This document shows positions 36,005 to 51,300 of a DNA stretch of 64,000 nt, one piece after another. The position numbers were made by a program, and so were the translations under genes. The DNA lies in NCBI GenBank assembly GCA_964023275.1, contig OZ029915.1, positions 3,963,485 through 4,027,484 on the forward strand, in the 5' to 3' direction. Position 1 is the stretch's first letter, and the number at the start of each line of letters is the position of its first letter. The stretch comes from Norana najaformis. Taxonomy: Eukaryota; Annelida; Clitellata; Crassiclitellata; Hormogastridae. The notes below the pieces were generated by a model. The model worked only from the letters and a program-made list of their open reading frames with translations, ran no database searches and had not been told where the DNA came from.

Positions 36005-37112
36005 TCACGAAACTGGGATCATCTCGAGGCTGTCGTGACGTGGATCGCTCCTCAAGGCACCTGAGGTCACGTTGGAACTAGAGTTTCGACAGTCAAGGAG
36101 TGGGTTCTTGAGGACCATAGAGATTGGACTTGCAAGGACACTGAGCAAGTAGCGACCTCCATTCACGCAGATTTTTTCCTGATTTGCTTTTGGATTGGTC
36201 ATGTCACACGTGATGCTGAGAATATCCTCAAGACTGCGTGACTTTCGCTTTCTCCACCTTAGCGACTCATCTTCCAAATTGTAGAACATTGCTTCAGACA
36301 CTTCCATTGCAGTACTGGATGGAATGGTTTTTCCAGGCAGACAAGCATCAGCAATGGAAAGTTCCATCAAAGGTGACAAGGATGACGAGTCATGAGCTGT
36401 TTCGGATGTTGAGACTTTACAAAACGGCGGACTTGGTAGCATAGCGTTGCACATCTGGATGCAGTTGTTCTCCCGGAAAGTTTCTGGACTTGGCAGCATA
36501 GCGTTGCACATCTGGAAGCAGTTGTTCTCCCGGAAAGTTTCCTCAGTTTCACAAGACTTAATCAGACCACTGACGGTTTCATTTGTCGGAGACGAAACTT
36601 CACGTAAAGGCAAAAATGCGATGCTACTTGGTCTTGCAAGGGGTCGTTTTACAGCCATGGTTGCATCGGTTGCTGTTTGCCGTCGACAATGCACTTCATG
36701 ACTACTGAATGGTCGTTTCATGTGTTTCGAACCAAGACGCGGAACAACATGCCTTTCAACACTTTCCAAAGAACCAGAATACAAAAGCGGCACGTCAGAA
36801 TTTTCCAGAACTCGTTGTTCTGCTGTTGGTGATGAATTCTCGTTCAGAGGACTCAGCTGACCGAAGCTGAGACGAGCCAAGGCCTGGGTTGGTGAACTGG
36901 CAAAAGACCAGCTGGGTGATGCACCATATGGTAGAGAAAGGTGACAGCTGGCGACGGTTGTCGTAGAACCCGAGATGCTGTCGATGCACTTCTTTTTTGC
37001 CGCCTGTTCTCCCGTTTCATCCAGTTTTACCATCTGCTGTCTTTCGTATTCTAGCAACTGGCCAAGGAAATTGAAGTTGGGAGAAATACTTGGTCTCTTG
37101 TCCTTTATGTAT
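36005..37112 (-). CDS. DUSP coding exon 7 (end of phosphatase domain and C-terminal tail)
   Basis: Acceptor GTTGTAG; the split codon completes Arg282, followed by YIKDKRPSIS. The tail is not conserved except its last residues. It contains an exact-style 54-bp duplication (36.44-36.55 kb) giving two tandem copies of TFRENNC.QMCNAMLPSPE, around residues 470-507. The + strand frames here are shadows. Confidence 0.93.
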
Positions 37113-40100
37113 CTACAACACAAAAACAATCGATCCGTTTGAGCTAGTAATCGTAATCGCAAATTCAAGATTTCTACAGTACCCAACGAAGGCTAATTCA
37201 TGGGAACCAGCTCATTCACAGGCGCTCAGTCAAAAGAAAGCCAATAGGCAGGAAGGGTTCGATTCCAAGAGTCAGGCAGGCAGGCAGGCAGTAAATCAAT
37301 AAACAGAATCCAATGCACTAATAAATCCTATAAAATCTTTATAGTGCAGTCATTACCATTTATGCTGATTATCTCTTTATAACACTATAGTGTTATTATG
37401 AGATTGCATTGCAAAGGTAAGGTAACTGAATTTTGGGTCCATGTCTCTGACCATGTTATACCAGCATTCATGTCATAATAAAGATTGTTATAAAGATTCT
37501 CCAGTGTATTAGTCAGGACTGAATAACTAACCAACCAACCAACTAACTAACTAATTAACTAACCAACCAACTAGCCAACTAACTAACCAACTGACTAACC
37601 AACTAACTAACCAACTAACTAATTAACTAACCAACCAACTAACTAACCAACTAACTAACTAACCAACTGACTAACCAACCAACTAACTAACCTACTGACT
37701 AACTAACCAACTAACTAGCAAACTAACTAGCTAACTAACTAAACAACTAATTAACTAACTAACCAACCACCTAACTAATTAACTAACTATTTAACTCACT
37801 AACTAACAAACTTTATGAGCGATCACCTTACCTTAACCTACCCAGTAAACAAGTGGATCAAGAGCTATGATGTGACTGTTGACATACCGATACGCTTCGT
37901 CCATTGTCATTCGGAGACTATGCATGATGTAAGCAATGACGACAGTTGGAGAGCGAGAGATGCCAGCAAGACAGTGGACCAACACACAGCCATTCGCTTC
38001 ACGTACCTTGTCTGCACAGAAGCACTCATTATAATCATTTTCAGGCATTTTTATATCCTGCTAATACACACATTTACTTCAAAATTTTGAAGTTTTGAAA
38101 TTATCATTTTTCAGGCATTTTTATTTTTTATATCCTGTAATACACACATTTACTTCAAATTTTTTAAAGCAAACTATTATTCATTAAAAACTTCTAGAGC
38201 GCAACTGCTCTTAAATGTAGCAGGTAAATGGAGTATTTGCACAAGCTCTGAAGTACCTAGAAACTGGAAAGCATCTTGGAAGAAAGGAAGCAGCTTATCG
38301 GAGTAGCTGTCGTTGACTGGAATTCGAAGGAAGTGTCCATCCTGGATGAACTCCGGCTTCTGTCCAAGAGGACTGACGTTCAACACGTATGCAATTCCAT
38401 TTTGCTGCAAGAAACAACACATCTATATATTTATGCAAGGATGTAGCATCTATGGATTTACATAAGGGCATATGTATGTGTGTATATGCATGTATGTAGG
38501 TATATAAGATCTACCTTTTGTATCTTATGGCAGAGATATCTTGTACATTGCCATTACTATATGAAGATAATGATGGGTCTGACAAATAAATAAATAAAAT
38601 ATGTATGTATTTATTTATCCACATGTGCATGTACAATAACGCTTACATGAGTACAATTATGCATTTACATGTAAATGTAAGCTCCGAACCTATTAGTCAA
38701 TCACTTGTTTTGACTGAGTGCCTGTGAATCAGCTGGTCCCTGTGACGTGGCTTTCATTGGGCGTTGTAGAAATCTTGGGATTAAAATTGCGATTACGATA
38801 CCTGTGTGTGCAAGATTTTTCCTGCCTTTCAAGCATCGTTCACTAGCAGAACAGCTTCTCATTCTTATTTAATAATAATAATTAGTAACTTCTAATGCGC
38901 CGGTGCCTAATGCACAAGGCATCAACCAATGTCACACCAAAGCCAAGACACAATCAGGTCAATATCCAGGTCTGTCCACAAGACAGAGAGGCAGCCTAGG
39001 CCTAGTTAACTAGTAGGCCTCATCAAATAGGCTGGAAAGAAACACTGTTGAGATTTTCTTAAAAGGCGCTATAAAAATGTACTGATAAATGTTCACATAA
39101 TGGACAATATTATTTATTTGCAGTGTATTTTTTCAGGAATAAAATAATAAGATAATAAGTAATTGCTAATAATACTGGAGACGTCAAAGGAGCCGAGGAC
39201 TGATGACGATTTGTTCACTTTATAATTATTCTAATTAACCTATGTAACATAATAATAATAATAATATTTCAATAATAATAATAAATAAATAATAAAGTTT
39301 ACACAACTCACTGTCATCGTTTCGAAGCAGAGAGCATCGACCTGAGATCCCAGGAAGAGGAACGGCAGAATCTTCGTAGGTCCGAGGTTGGCAACCGGAA
39401 GACACGGCTGCGAGATGGAATGCTGCTGAGGATGATAAAAGGCACCGTCTCCCATGGCAACGGCGGGGTTTCTCTTGTTCACGCACAGGCTGGGATGCTG
39501 CAACTCAAACTCCACAAACCCTCCTACAAATGAAGCAAACAGTCACGGATTCCTAAGCATCCTCACTCAAAAGAAATCTACCCCATCTTCTGTTAGCCAC
39601 GTTTTTTTGGGTTCACACTGGGCTATCCTGCGATAGCCAAGTTCATTAGGCCCATATTTCGTAATCGTAATCGTAATTCCGAGATTTCTACAGCGCCCAA
39701 CGAAAGCCACGTCGCAGGGACCAGCTTATTCACAGGCGCTCAGTCAAAACAAAATAGATAGGCAAAAGGGTTCGGTTTCAGTTCAAGATCCAGAAGTCAG
39801 ACGGAGAGACAGCGTGGCAGCTATACGGGTGGTGGTGTTTGGGGTTGGAGAGGAGAGAGAGATAAGAGGAAGAAGGGGTGTCAGGATAGGATCTGTGAAA
39901 GAGGAATGTTTTCACCTATAGCTGGTCACCATTGACCACCAGTAGCACAATGGGGGCCCACACTAGCCCATCCTCTAATAGTCACGTTCGCTGGCCCCAC
40001 ATTGGGCCTATAGCTGGCTGCCAGTTACCACCAGTAGCACAATGTAGGCCCGCTGCGGGCCCAGAAACCTTGGCAGGATGGGTCATGTTTTGGTCTCCAC

Positions 40101-42195
40101 AGTACTAATCAAATAAGCTTATTTCTACTACATCTGACGATAGTCTAGTGGTAAGCATGCTGGACTGTCAACCTAAGATTTCGAGTTTCAAATCCTCACC
40201 AAGATTTCAGTTCCACTACCGCCCCAGCTAACTCAGCTATAAAATAAGTACATGGACCGTACACTTTCGAGGCAGAGAAATAGCCACCTGCCTTCGTAAG
40301 CCAAGCCTAAGGAAAACGAGATGGCCAACGCTTTACACGCCTGGCTATCTCTCGGAGAAACTGGTTGAGGAACTGTTTTTCTTGTTCCAGTTCTGACTGC
40401 TCCCTCTTTTGCAAACCTGGGTGCATGCCCCTGCAGCTGCAGGCCCTCTGGTGACTAAATAAAGTTACGGTGGTAAACTGCTTCAGTCTAGGTTCCAACT
40501 CGAGTGTACCAGATGAAACTGGTAATACCTCATGCAGCAATTCAACTCACCACCAAATACATCACCAATCTACTTATTTTATGTCCTTACCTCACCTTAC
40601 CTACTCTAACTTACCATACTAAATAAGTACCCAGACACTTAATACAGTACCTCACAAAAGTGCTGCCTATGCTAGCCCAACTGGTTGAAAGCTCATTTAA
40701 GAACAAGTCATCAGTAATCAAACAATGCTTATTCAGATAATTAGAAAAGCCTCCACCAGGGTGAGGGGGCTCCCACGCACACGTAGACCTTAACTAAAGG
40801 ATTCCCATGCTCTGTCATCTCTACATTATATCAGTTTCAAAGTGCGCATCTGAACTAGAGCACAAGGCATTACCAAATTTCGCCAGCATTATAACGTAAC
40901 ATATTGTATTGCAACTGTATTGTACTGTACTGTATGGTACTGCATTGTATGGAACTGCATGGTATGGTACTGTATGGTATGGCATTGTATGGTACTGTAT
41001 GGTATTGCATTGTATGGTACTGTATGGTATGGTACTGCATTGTATGGTACTGTATGGTATTGTATTGTATGGTACTGTATGGTATTGCATTGTATGGTAC
41101 TGTATGGTATGGTATGGTACTGTATGGTATTGTATTGTATGGTACTGTATGGTATTGCACTGTATGGTACTGTATGGTATGGTACTGTATGGTATTGTAT
41201 TGTATGGTACTGTATGGTATTGCATTGTATGGTACTGTATGGTATGATACTGTATGGTATTGTATTGTATGGTATTGCATTGTATGGTACTGTATGGTAT
41301 TGCATTGTATGGTACTGTATGGTATGGTATGGTACTGTATGGTATTGTATTGTATTGCATTGAATGGTACTGTATGGTATTGTATTGTATGGTATTGCAT
41401 TGAATGGTACTGTATGGTATTGTACTGTATGGTATTGCATACCTTGACTTATGTTTTTAAGATATCTTATGACTGTTGTTGATTTTTCAACTCATGCACA
41501 ACAACCTTTTCTTCTGCCTCGCCCGTGCTACAGCATTGTATAAATTGTGTTGTTGTTGCTGTTGTTGTTGTTGTTATTGAAGGACGCGTTGGTGTAGCGG
41601 TATAGTCTGTGCCTTGTATGCCCAGTAACCAGAGAGTCGCGGGTTCAGCCTGAAGCCACTGCGTAGCGACCTTGGACAAGTTGCTCACCCACAAATCTCT
41701 GTGAGGAAGGCAACGAGAAACCACCTCACTCATCTCATCCCCGGGTGGCATAAAGCCAATGGATCCGCCTTTGGGCTGAGAACTCATCATCATCAATCAT
41801 CATCATCATCACCACTAACACTACCATCATCATCATCATCATCATCACCACCACCATCATCACCACTAACACCACCATTATCATCACTAACACCACCATT
41901 ACCATCATGACCACCACCATCATCATCACCACTAACACCACCATTATCATCAAGACCATCACCATCATCATCATCATCATTAACACCACCATTATCATCT
42001 TGACCACCACCACCATTATTCATCACCACTAACACCACCATTATCATCATGACCACCACCATCATCATCACTAACACCACCATTATCATCATGACCACCA
42101 CCACCATTATTCATCACCACTAACACCACCATTATCATCATGACCACCACCACCATTATTCACCATCACTAACATCATCACCATCATCATCGTCG

Positions 42196-42249
<54 letters not shown>

Positions 42250-45200
42250 CACTGCATTGTATGACATTGTATTGCATAACACTGGAACTCATTGTTCCTA
42301 ACCGGACTCCACCCTGTCTATTCTGCTTGATCACCACACTCCAAATGCAAATGTCTTGGGCCTTTCCTCGCCCATCCCACGTTTACCTATTCCGAAAATG
42401 CCTAAGTAAACACGTTTATAATCGTTACAGTTGCTCGCGCCGTTGCATCGTTTCGGGGATGGTGTGGTTCTGACGCACTGCGGTGGAATGAGTCAGAACA
42501 CGGGGGAGGGAGTAGGCATTTGGAAGGGAGGGGATGCATAATTACCGTATGAACTTTCAGTGGGAGGTCTTTGACCAGTAGTCATTCCTTCACAGGTGGC
42601 GCCAGTATCGTCAAAACACAAATCATCGCAAGGGCGCTGATCCCGAGGCAGCTGAATCATATCGTTAAAGATGCACAGAGGCGATTCCAATGGATTCAGT
42701 CACACGGACTGAAACTGAAGGGTTCTTTTGTGAGCTGGCCTATGTGGTGTGATATAGTCATCACCCTGATTAACACTTCCAACGCCAGCATCATCCTATC
42801 CCTATCATGAAATCATCATAACGCTGTCTCTCTGCCTGACTCTTGGATCTTGACCTGGAACAGAACACTTCTGCCTGTCGATTTTGTTTTGACTGAGCGT
42901 CTGTGAATAAGCCGGTTCCCGAGACGTGGCTTTCGTTGGGCGCTGTAGAAATCTCGGAATTACGATTACGATAACTACTTCCACCTGTGGGCATCATATC
43001 ACCACCACCATCACAAATATCATGATCACCACTATCAAGACACTCGTAATATTTACTTTGTATTACCATATTATATACATAAATTAGTTAAATATAATCA
43101 TGTATATAGTTATATATAGTTTTATATATAACTAGTTATGTATATACATATATAACTATATATAACTAATATATGTAGCACAGTAATACAAAGTTAGTCA
43201 TATATATAACTAGTTATGTCTATATATGTTGCTAGTTATAATATATATATATATATAAATAAATATATATATATGGATATTTATGTAGCATCTTTCCGAA
43301 AACCGGATCCCGGCATGTCAATTTCTCTATGCAAATTAGACAGATGTGCTAAAAACGAAATTAGTTAGACACCTTAACAACGAAACATGATATTATTTAT
43401 AGTTTCACGAGGACCTTTAAGCGTCGGCCGAAAATTAGCTTCACGTTTAACAAAGCAATTACATTTTAAAAGAGCAATTAGTTTCGCGAGGACATCCTTT
43501 TGTCTGCGGTTTGTTTAGCGGCGCTAAATAACAACTGCTGCCAAAATGGTTGCATTTTCCACTGCAATCTAGAAAAACTTTTAATCATACGAGAAACTGA
43601 AAAGTGTAGCACACGCGCGGCTTTCGGTTTCCGCTGATTCCAAAACCGATCAACACTGAACATCCTGGTGAAACTGGACCCTCTACCAACATCAGCAGTC
43701 ACCCATCGCCATGGCAACCAGCCAATAACTAATCTATCGCCATGGCAACCAACCGATAACTAATCTATCGCCATGGCAACCAACCGATGACCAACATCAC
43801 TACTGCAACCAGCACATGCCTAACCGTCGCCATGACAACCAACCGATAACTACTGTCGCCAAGGCAAACAAACGATGACCAACATACCGCCATTGCAACT
43901 AGCCCATGCTACACCGTCGCCATGGCAAGCAACCGATAACTAACCTGTCGCCATGGCAATCGACTAATAACCAACGTATCGCCATTGCATGCCTAACCGT
44001 CGCCATGGCAACCAACGCATGGCTAACCCAACAGTGTTCCTATTCTCGGACATGACCAAAGTACTTTCTGGTGAGAAAAATCGTTGCCTGCCTGCATACT
44101 GCAAGCACCAACGAGTATGTTAGATGCTGGCCAGCCACGTAGTCAAGCCGATGGTTATGACTGGCAAAAATGGGTCTGACTAAGACGCTGAAAGCCCCCA
44201 AGATACGCACACATCAAGTTAAGATAAGGAAGACAAACTGGATTTTGACCAGATAACGAATCCAGCTCCAAGCAACCTGATCAGACTAAGCGTCTGTGAA
44301 TAAGCGAGTCTATCTGACACGACTTTTGTACGGTGATGTGAAATTCCATCAACAACAATTAAACAAACTGCTATGCAGGTATAAATAGCATAATGCCTAA
44401 AATGCAACTGCTATACAGGTTTTAATAGCATAATGCCCACAGTGCAGCTGTTAGGCAGGTCTCAATAGCAATGTGCCCATGATATAACTGCTAGAAAGGC
44501 CTTAATAGCATAATGCCTACAGTGCAACTGCTAAACATGCATATATGTATGTATATATGCAGAGATGATGCATGTATGCATGTGTGTGTTTGCATGTATG
44601 TATGTATATATGTATAAATTATGCATGTATGTGAATGTATGTATGTATGTATGTATCTACACTACCTGGACATTTACATAGCACCTTTTAGCCCTTCTCA
44701 AAAGTGCCGTAGCACATTCAGGGCACTGCATTTATAGCAACTTGAAGGAGAAAAGAATCATTTTTCTAAACTAACACATACTGAGCAGAGTCAAAAGCAA
44801 CAGTGCATAAATGCAAAGAAAGTCAGTTCAAAAAGAAACCGATTTCCTCCGCACAGTAGCAGAATCTCTAGTAAAACTACTGGTCTTGAGATGAGAATAA
44901 ATGTATCGCAGACGTTACCTCCTCCTTCTCCTCTGACAAAAACAGCCTCATAACTGACAGCAGACGAGGTCTTGCTTCATGTTAAGAAGCTTTTACAAGC
45001 TACTGTCGGCTGAACAATGCGCTTTGCAGTCTAAAGCCCCGAACGCGATCGTGACACATTGTTAAGAAGTGGCATGTGTCATCTGTCAACTGATTCCGTC
45101 CAACGGTACTAAGCAACAATGGCTGACCATCGTCACGGTTGCGAACGCAGCGCCAAGGAAGCGTGACCTAAGAGCTGAGGATCAACCCATGACCCAACAC

Positions 45201-45361
45201 TCACTCTCACGCTCGCTTGCTCACTCACGCACGCACGCACTCACTCATTCGCTCCCTCATTCACTCATTCACTCGCTCAGTCACTCATTCGCTCGCTCAC
45301 ACAAACGCACAGACATAAAGGCACAGACATAAACAAACAGAAATATAAACACAAGACAAAC

Positions 45362-45392
<31 letters not shown>

Positions 45393-48300
45393 CATACATA
45401 CATACAATCATACATACAGTAAATGCATACATACATACATACATACATCATACATACACACATAAATACATAAATAAATACATACATATATATATACATA
45501 CACAAATACATACCTACATACATACTTACCTACATACATATATATACATACATCCAATCATACATACATACATACATACATACATAAATGTATACATCCA
45601 TACATAAATGCATACATACATACATACCTACATCCATACGTCCATCCATACATACATCCATCCAAACATACATACCTACATACATACAGACAGACAAATT
45701 AACACAACTGCACACACACACACACACACACACACAAGTAAGGAGAAATGACAAACAGATTCATCAGGACACGGCACAAGTGACACACACACAATGACCC
45801 TGATCATAAGAGCCAAGCAGGCGGGTGGCTGACTAATGGGGGGTCTGAGCTGATCGACGCGAGATGGGTGGGTCGCCAGATGCAACCCAACAAAGACATC
45901 TATAAATAACAGCGACAGACCAGAGTTCGAAGAAACAACGACCGACCGACCGACCGACCGACCGACAGACTTCCTCTGAATCAACCCCCTTCGATCATTT
46001 ACCCTCTCCCGGATGAGGTTCCACACTGGTCCTCGGTCCCAGGCAGCTGCTGAATTTTTCTTTGGTCCCAGGAAGCCATGCTGGTCTTTGGACCTGAGTT
46101 GTAAACTGGTCTTTGGTCCCAAGGGAGCTACGTATGTCGTTGGTCCCAAGACTCCACACTGGTCTTTGCTTCAGAGGAACTACTCTGGTCCTCGGTCCCA
46201 GGCAGCTGGACTTTTCTTTCGTCCCAGGAAGTCATGCTGGTCTTTGGTCCCAGAAAGCCGTCCTGGTCTTTGGTCCCAGGAAGTCATGCTGGTCTTTGGT
46301 CCCAGAAAGCCGTCCTGGTCTTTGGTCCCAGGAAGTCATGCTGGTCTTTGGTCCCAGGAAGTCATGCTGGTCTTTAGTCCCAGGCAGCTGGACTTTTCTT
46401 TCGTCCCAGGAAGCCATGCTGGTCTTTGGACCTGAGTTGTAAACTGGTCTTTGGTCCCAAGGGAGCTACGTATGTCGTTGGTCCCAAGACTCCACACTGG
46501 TCTTTGCTTCAGAGGAACTACGCTGGTCCTCGGTCCCAGGCAGCTGGACTTTTCTTTCGTCCCAGGAAGCCATGCTGGTCTTTGGACCTGAGTTGTAAAC
46601 TGGTCTTTGGTCCCAAGGGAGCTACGTATGTCGTTGGTCCCAAGACTCCACACTGGTCTTTGCTTCAGAGGAACTACGCTGGTCCTCGGTCCCAGGCAGC
46701 TGGACTTTTCTTTCGTCCCAGGAAGCCATGCTGGTCTTTGGACCTGAGTTGTAAACTGGTCTTTGGTCCCAAGGGAGCTACGTATGTCGTTGGTCCCAAG
46801 ACTCCACACTGGTCTTTGCTTCAGAGGAACTACGCTGGTCCTCGGTCCCAGGCAGCTGGACTTTTCTTTCGTCCCAGGAAGTCATGCTGGTCTTTGGTCC
46901 CAGAAAGCCGTCCTGGTCTTTGGTCCCAGGAAGTCATGCTGGTCTTTGGTCCCAGAAAGCCGTCCTGGTCTTTGGTCCGGGAACCACAAGGTCTCAGGTC
47001 CCAGGTAGCCACACGCAGTCAAACCAATCGGCTACCATGTCACACAATGACTTCTATAGCGCCATCATAACTAACATTATAACACAGGGTCACAATCAAA
47101 GTTTGCTCCGAAACCACAACCTAAAATCATGAACCGTTGGAAACACCAAGTCAAAATCCAACAGGCCAGTTACAATGGTAGGTAGGGTACAGATGGAAGC
47201 GAACATATGTAATGTAATAGGAATAAATGGCTTGATAACGAATTGCCAATTTCACACAAGCCACCAGGATTCGAACCGGGCTGGCAGATAATGAAAAGCC
47301 TAGACTTTATCAATCAACCACCGTACTGAGCTCCTTTCTCTCCCCCTCTCAGTGTCCGCAGGCGCCTGAAGACTGTATTGTTTAGCAGTGATTTTACTAT
47401 TTTACTTTTTCGGGTCGGAAGCACCTCTGTTGAGTTTATCCTCCAAGAGGCGCTTTATAAATCTCAAATTACAGTTACAATTACACCGTACCAAAACTAA
47501 TGAGGCAACTCGAGCCTGGTTCAAAAGGTCAGACGGATAGAATCAGGCAGGTAGACTAGTCACCATCAGTCGATTAGAGCCAAGTGTGACAACTGGATGG
47601 AAGAATTCGACAAGTTCACACCCGTCCAACCGGTTCCAACGAACTGCGCCGAGAATGAATCAACGAATCAATGACTCCGGCATTCCATCACTAACCGTTG
47701 GATTCAAATCGATTGCTCATACAAGCACGGCGCCTCTGCGCGTGAGGATGCCGGTTCGCATACCGATCGTGGGTATATATTTAAATCTCGGGCTAGCACG
47801 ATCCGTATACTGGGACCTTAAATGGCGTGGCGCCCATTCAAAGGGGCAGCGGTGGTGAATGACCTCGCCCGATTAATTCATAAGGTCGCTGTATAGAACC
47901 GTGTACATTTACATTTTACATTTAAATGTAAACGTAACATATTTCTCTATGATATCTCTGTAATAATAATAACAAAATAATAATAATAATAATGATATTT
48001 TTTATTCCTGAGGGATCATTTCTACATCAGGTTAAAAAAATAATAATAAAATATGATAATAATAAGATTTATAAAGTGCCATAGTACAGCCAAAGGCCAA
48101 AACCTAGGGACCATGTTCCTTAGGAATTTCTGTACAGGCATGTAAACAGAAGTGTGTAATCTTACCTTTAATGCCAACTCAACTAATCAACAGTAACACG
48201 CAGGTGAAGCAGAAAATCCTCATGTGAAGACTTATGGCAAAGATCTGAAGGAACAAGAACTATACCTAAGTGCTATGTGAAGAACTGATGAACCAACACT

Positions 48301-51300
48301 ACCCCCTCCCCTGGTCCAGTTCTCAATAACAACACAATAACGGTGACACAGTATCGTCATCATCATAATATTTAGTGTAATGACTCGAAGAAAACAGAAC
48401 ACGAAAGGGAGATGTAGAACCGTTTGCTGCATTCCAAAAACTGCTCCGCGGCCCAACACAACACAACAACGACTGAGTCACGGCTCACAGAAGTGTCTCG
48501 GTGATTAGCGATGACTCAGACTGTTCGGCGAACAGATACTGATCATTTTTGTAAACACTCACAGTTCCATTGTCACCTGGGACACTACTCCCACCTCCCC
48601 CCAATACACAATTCCATAGTCACCTGTGATAACACTAAGGCCTTCCTATGCTCAGTTCCACTGTCATCTATGATACCAGCCTTTCTATGCCCTCCGTCAC
48701 CCAAAACTCTTTCCAAGTCTGGGTGCATTAAGGGTCACAGATAATGGCCGACCATTACTGAGCTTAATGTGGTCAACTCAAAAACGTGTACAGTGGAACC
48801 TCGTTACTGTATACCTATCGGAATTCAACCCGGCTTCTTCAATGGATTATGATTTTGGATTGTGATTTTGACTGAAGTGACCATTGATTGAAGCCTTGGG
48901 CATTATGATAACACTGCTATGGAATTAATAAGATTAGATTAGATGTAAATTCTTTGCTATCGGTACAGTGAAATCTCGTTATTGCGCATTCATTACTACT
49001 GGTGTTTTACCACATGCCAACTGCTTCATGTCTTTGATCTTTACTACTTCACGACTTTGATCCCTAATGCTTCACGCCTTTGATTGTCTACTGCTTCACA
49101 TGTTTCATCATAACCAGATATCACAGTTTATTCTCTACGCATAAATATTATTAGACACAGCTCTGATAAGAGCTCAAATAGGTTGCCCTGTGACACACTG
49201 GTCATGAGTCTAAGCTTAGAGATTTGTGATTTAACAGCTCAGCTACTAAGAAAAGGATATGAGCACCTCTATGACTATTCTGTTTTACAGGTATTTTCCA
49301 TTACTTTGTGTACTGAATTAGTTATCTTCTTAAATTCATATATTTATATTCTCAACGCAACATGGACTACGAGTTCCCTGACTACGGTGGCAACAGTCAA
49401 CTCTGGATGGGACTCCGTTGTCAGGTTCTATGTGTATGCGTGGGCCCGCCAGTGATGGCTTCCCCAGTTACCTGATTATTGTTTACTTACAGATAAAACT
49501 ATTCTTAATGAACTTTAACACCATTTAGGCTAGCACGGGCAGCTCTTTTGTGAGGTAATATGAGTCACTAAATGAAGCGCCTAGATGCATAAATATTGTC
49601 CTATCACCTAATGCCACCATTTGCATGTTTTTATCTAATGCAGGCCTAATTACAGTGCAGACCTCATTGTGTTGCTAAGGCCTCAAAGTTCTGTAAAGTT
49701 TTCAAGTTCAACTGTAGCCGGGAGACAATAATTTATAGCGTATATGACTAATTTCGAAGACACGTAACAGTTGGACACAACAGACGCTTCGTCAAAACCG
49801 CTTCCGACTTAAGCTGAGGGAACAAGAACATTTGTTTCAACATAACTGCATCCAGTGTATGTATAAGATGTATGTATGCGTGTGTGTATGTATGTATATA
49901 TGTATGTATGCATGTATGTATGCATGGACGTATGTATGTATGCATGTATGTATGTATGTATGTATGTGTGTGTATGTATGTATGGACGTATGTATATATG
50001 TACGTATGTACGTGTGTGTATGTATGTGTGAGTATGTATGTATGGACGTATATATATATGTATGTATGTATGAATGGACATATAAATATATGTATGTATG
50101 TATGGATGGATGTATATACGTATGTATGTATATATGTATGTATGTGTGTGCATGTATTTGTGTAAGTATGTAAGCATGATGTATAGTTTGAGTGCTCAGC
50201 TAGTAATGCAGAGAGTACGGGTTCAAGCCTCCCATTAGATGGTTACTGTGTAGGAACCTTGAGCAAGTCCTTCAACACAATTGCTCAGCACCATCGGTTG
50301 ATACTTAGTCAATAGTGGAAATTAATAAATGCAGAAACAATAATATGTACGTATATATGCATACATGTATGCGGTATGTAAGCATGCATGTATTCATGTA
50401 TGTATGTATGTATTTATGTATTTATATGTGCATGCATGCATGCATGTATGTATGTATGTATGAATGCATTTATGTATGTATGTATGTACGCATTTATGTA
50501 AGTAAGTAAGTAATGCATTTGTTAACATGCCATATATCCATCGACTGAGCAATGAATTGTAGGCATGTATGCATTTATGTATGTATATATGCATGCATGT
50601 ATGTAAGCATGCACTTATGTAGGTATATATGCATGCATGCATGCATGTATGTATGTATTTATGTATGTATGTATGTATATATGCATGTATGTATGTAAGT
50701 ATGTATTTATGTATGTATGTATGTATTTATGTATGTATGTATATATGCATGTATGTATGTATGTATTTATGTATGTATGCATGTATGTATGTATGTAAGT
50801 ATTTACATATGTATGTAATTTATGTATGTATGTATGTATATATGCATGTATGTATGTATGTATGTATTTATGTATGTATGTATGTATGTAAGTATTTACG
50901 TATGTATGTATGTAATTTATGTATGTATGTATGTATGTATGTATGTATTTATGTATTTATGTATGTATGTATGTATGTATGTATGTATGTATGCATTATC
51001 AGGACATTTATATAGCACCTTCTGAAACACTTGAAAAGCAATGCTGACTACATGGCAAACATAACTCCACACACAAAATAGAAAGCGAAACAGACAAATG
51101 GCTGACAAATAACAACAGCGAAACAGCATCTCACCATACACAATCAACTGTAACAGTAACAAAAGCAAAAACAGACAATAAACTGTAGTGAAACAGCCAA
51201 GTACTACTTACCCCTGAGCAGCGAAACGGTCTTTGAGATTCTGCCAAGCTTCTTGAGAAGAATAGTGAGGCAGGAGTCAGTCATAAGGTCACAGAGGTCG

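Noticed and set aside
40130-40215. Possible tRNA gene
   Set aside because: A and B boxes are present but the acceptor stem does not close and the sequence continues into a shared repeat body; a SINE head is more likely.
40904-41482. Open frames of 112-192 codons on both strands
   Set aside because: Product of a five-base repeat lacking stop codons, not coding selection.
46426-47070. 214-codon open frame
   Set aside because: It lies wholly within the 26/157-bp minisatellite; the opposite strand is equally open and the peptide is pure repeat.
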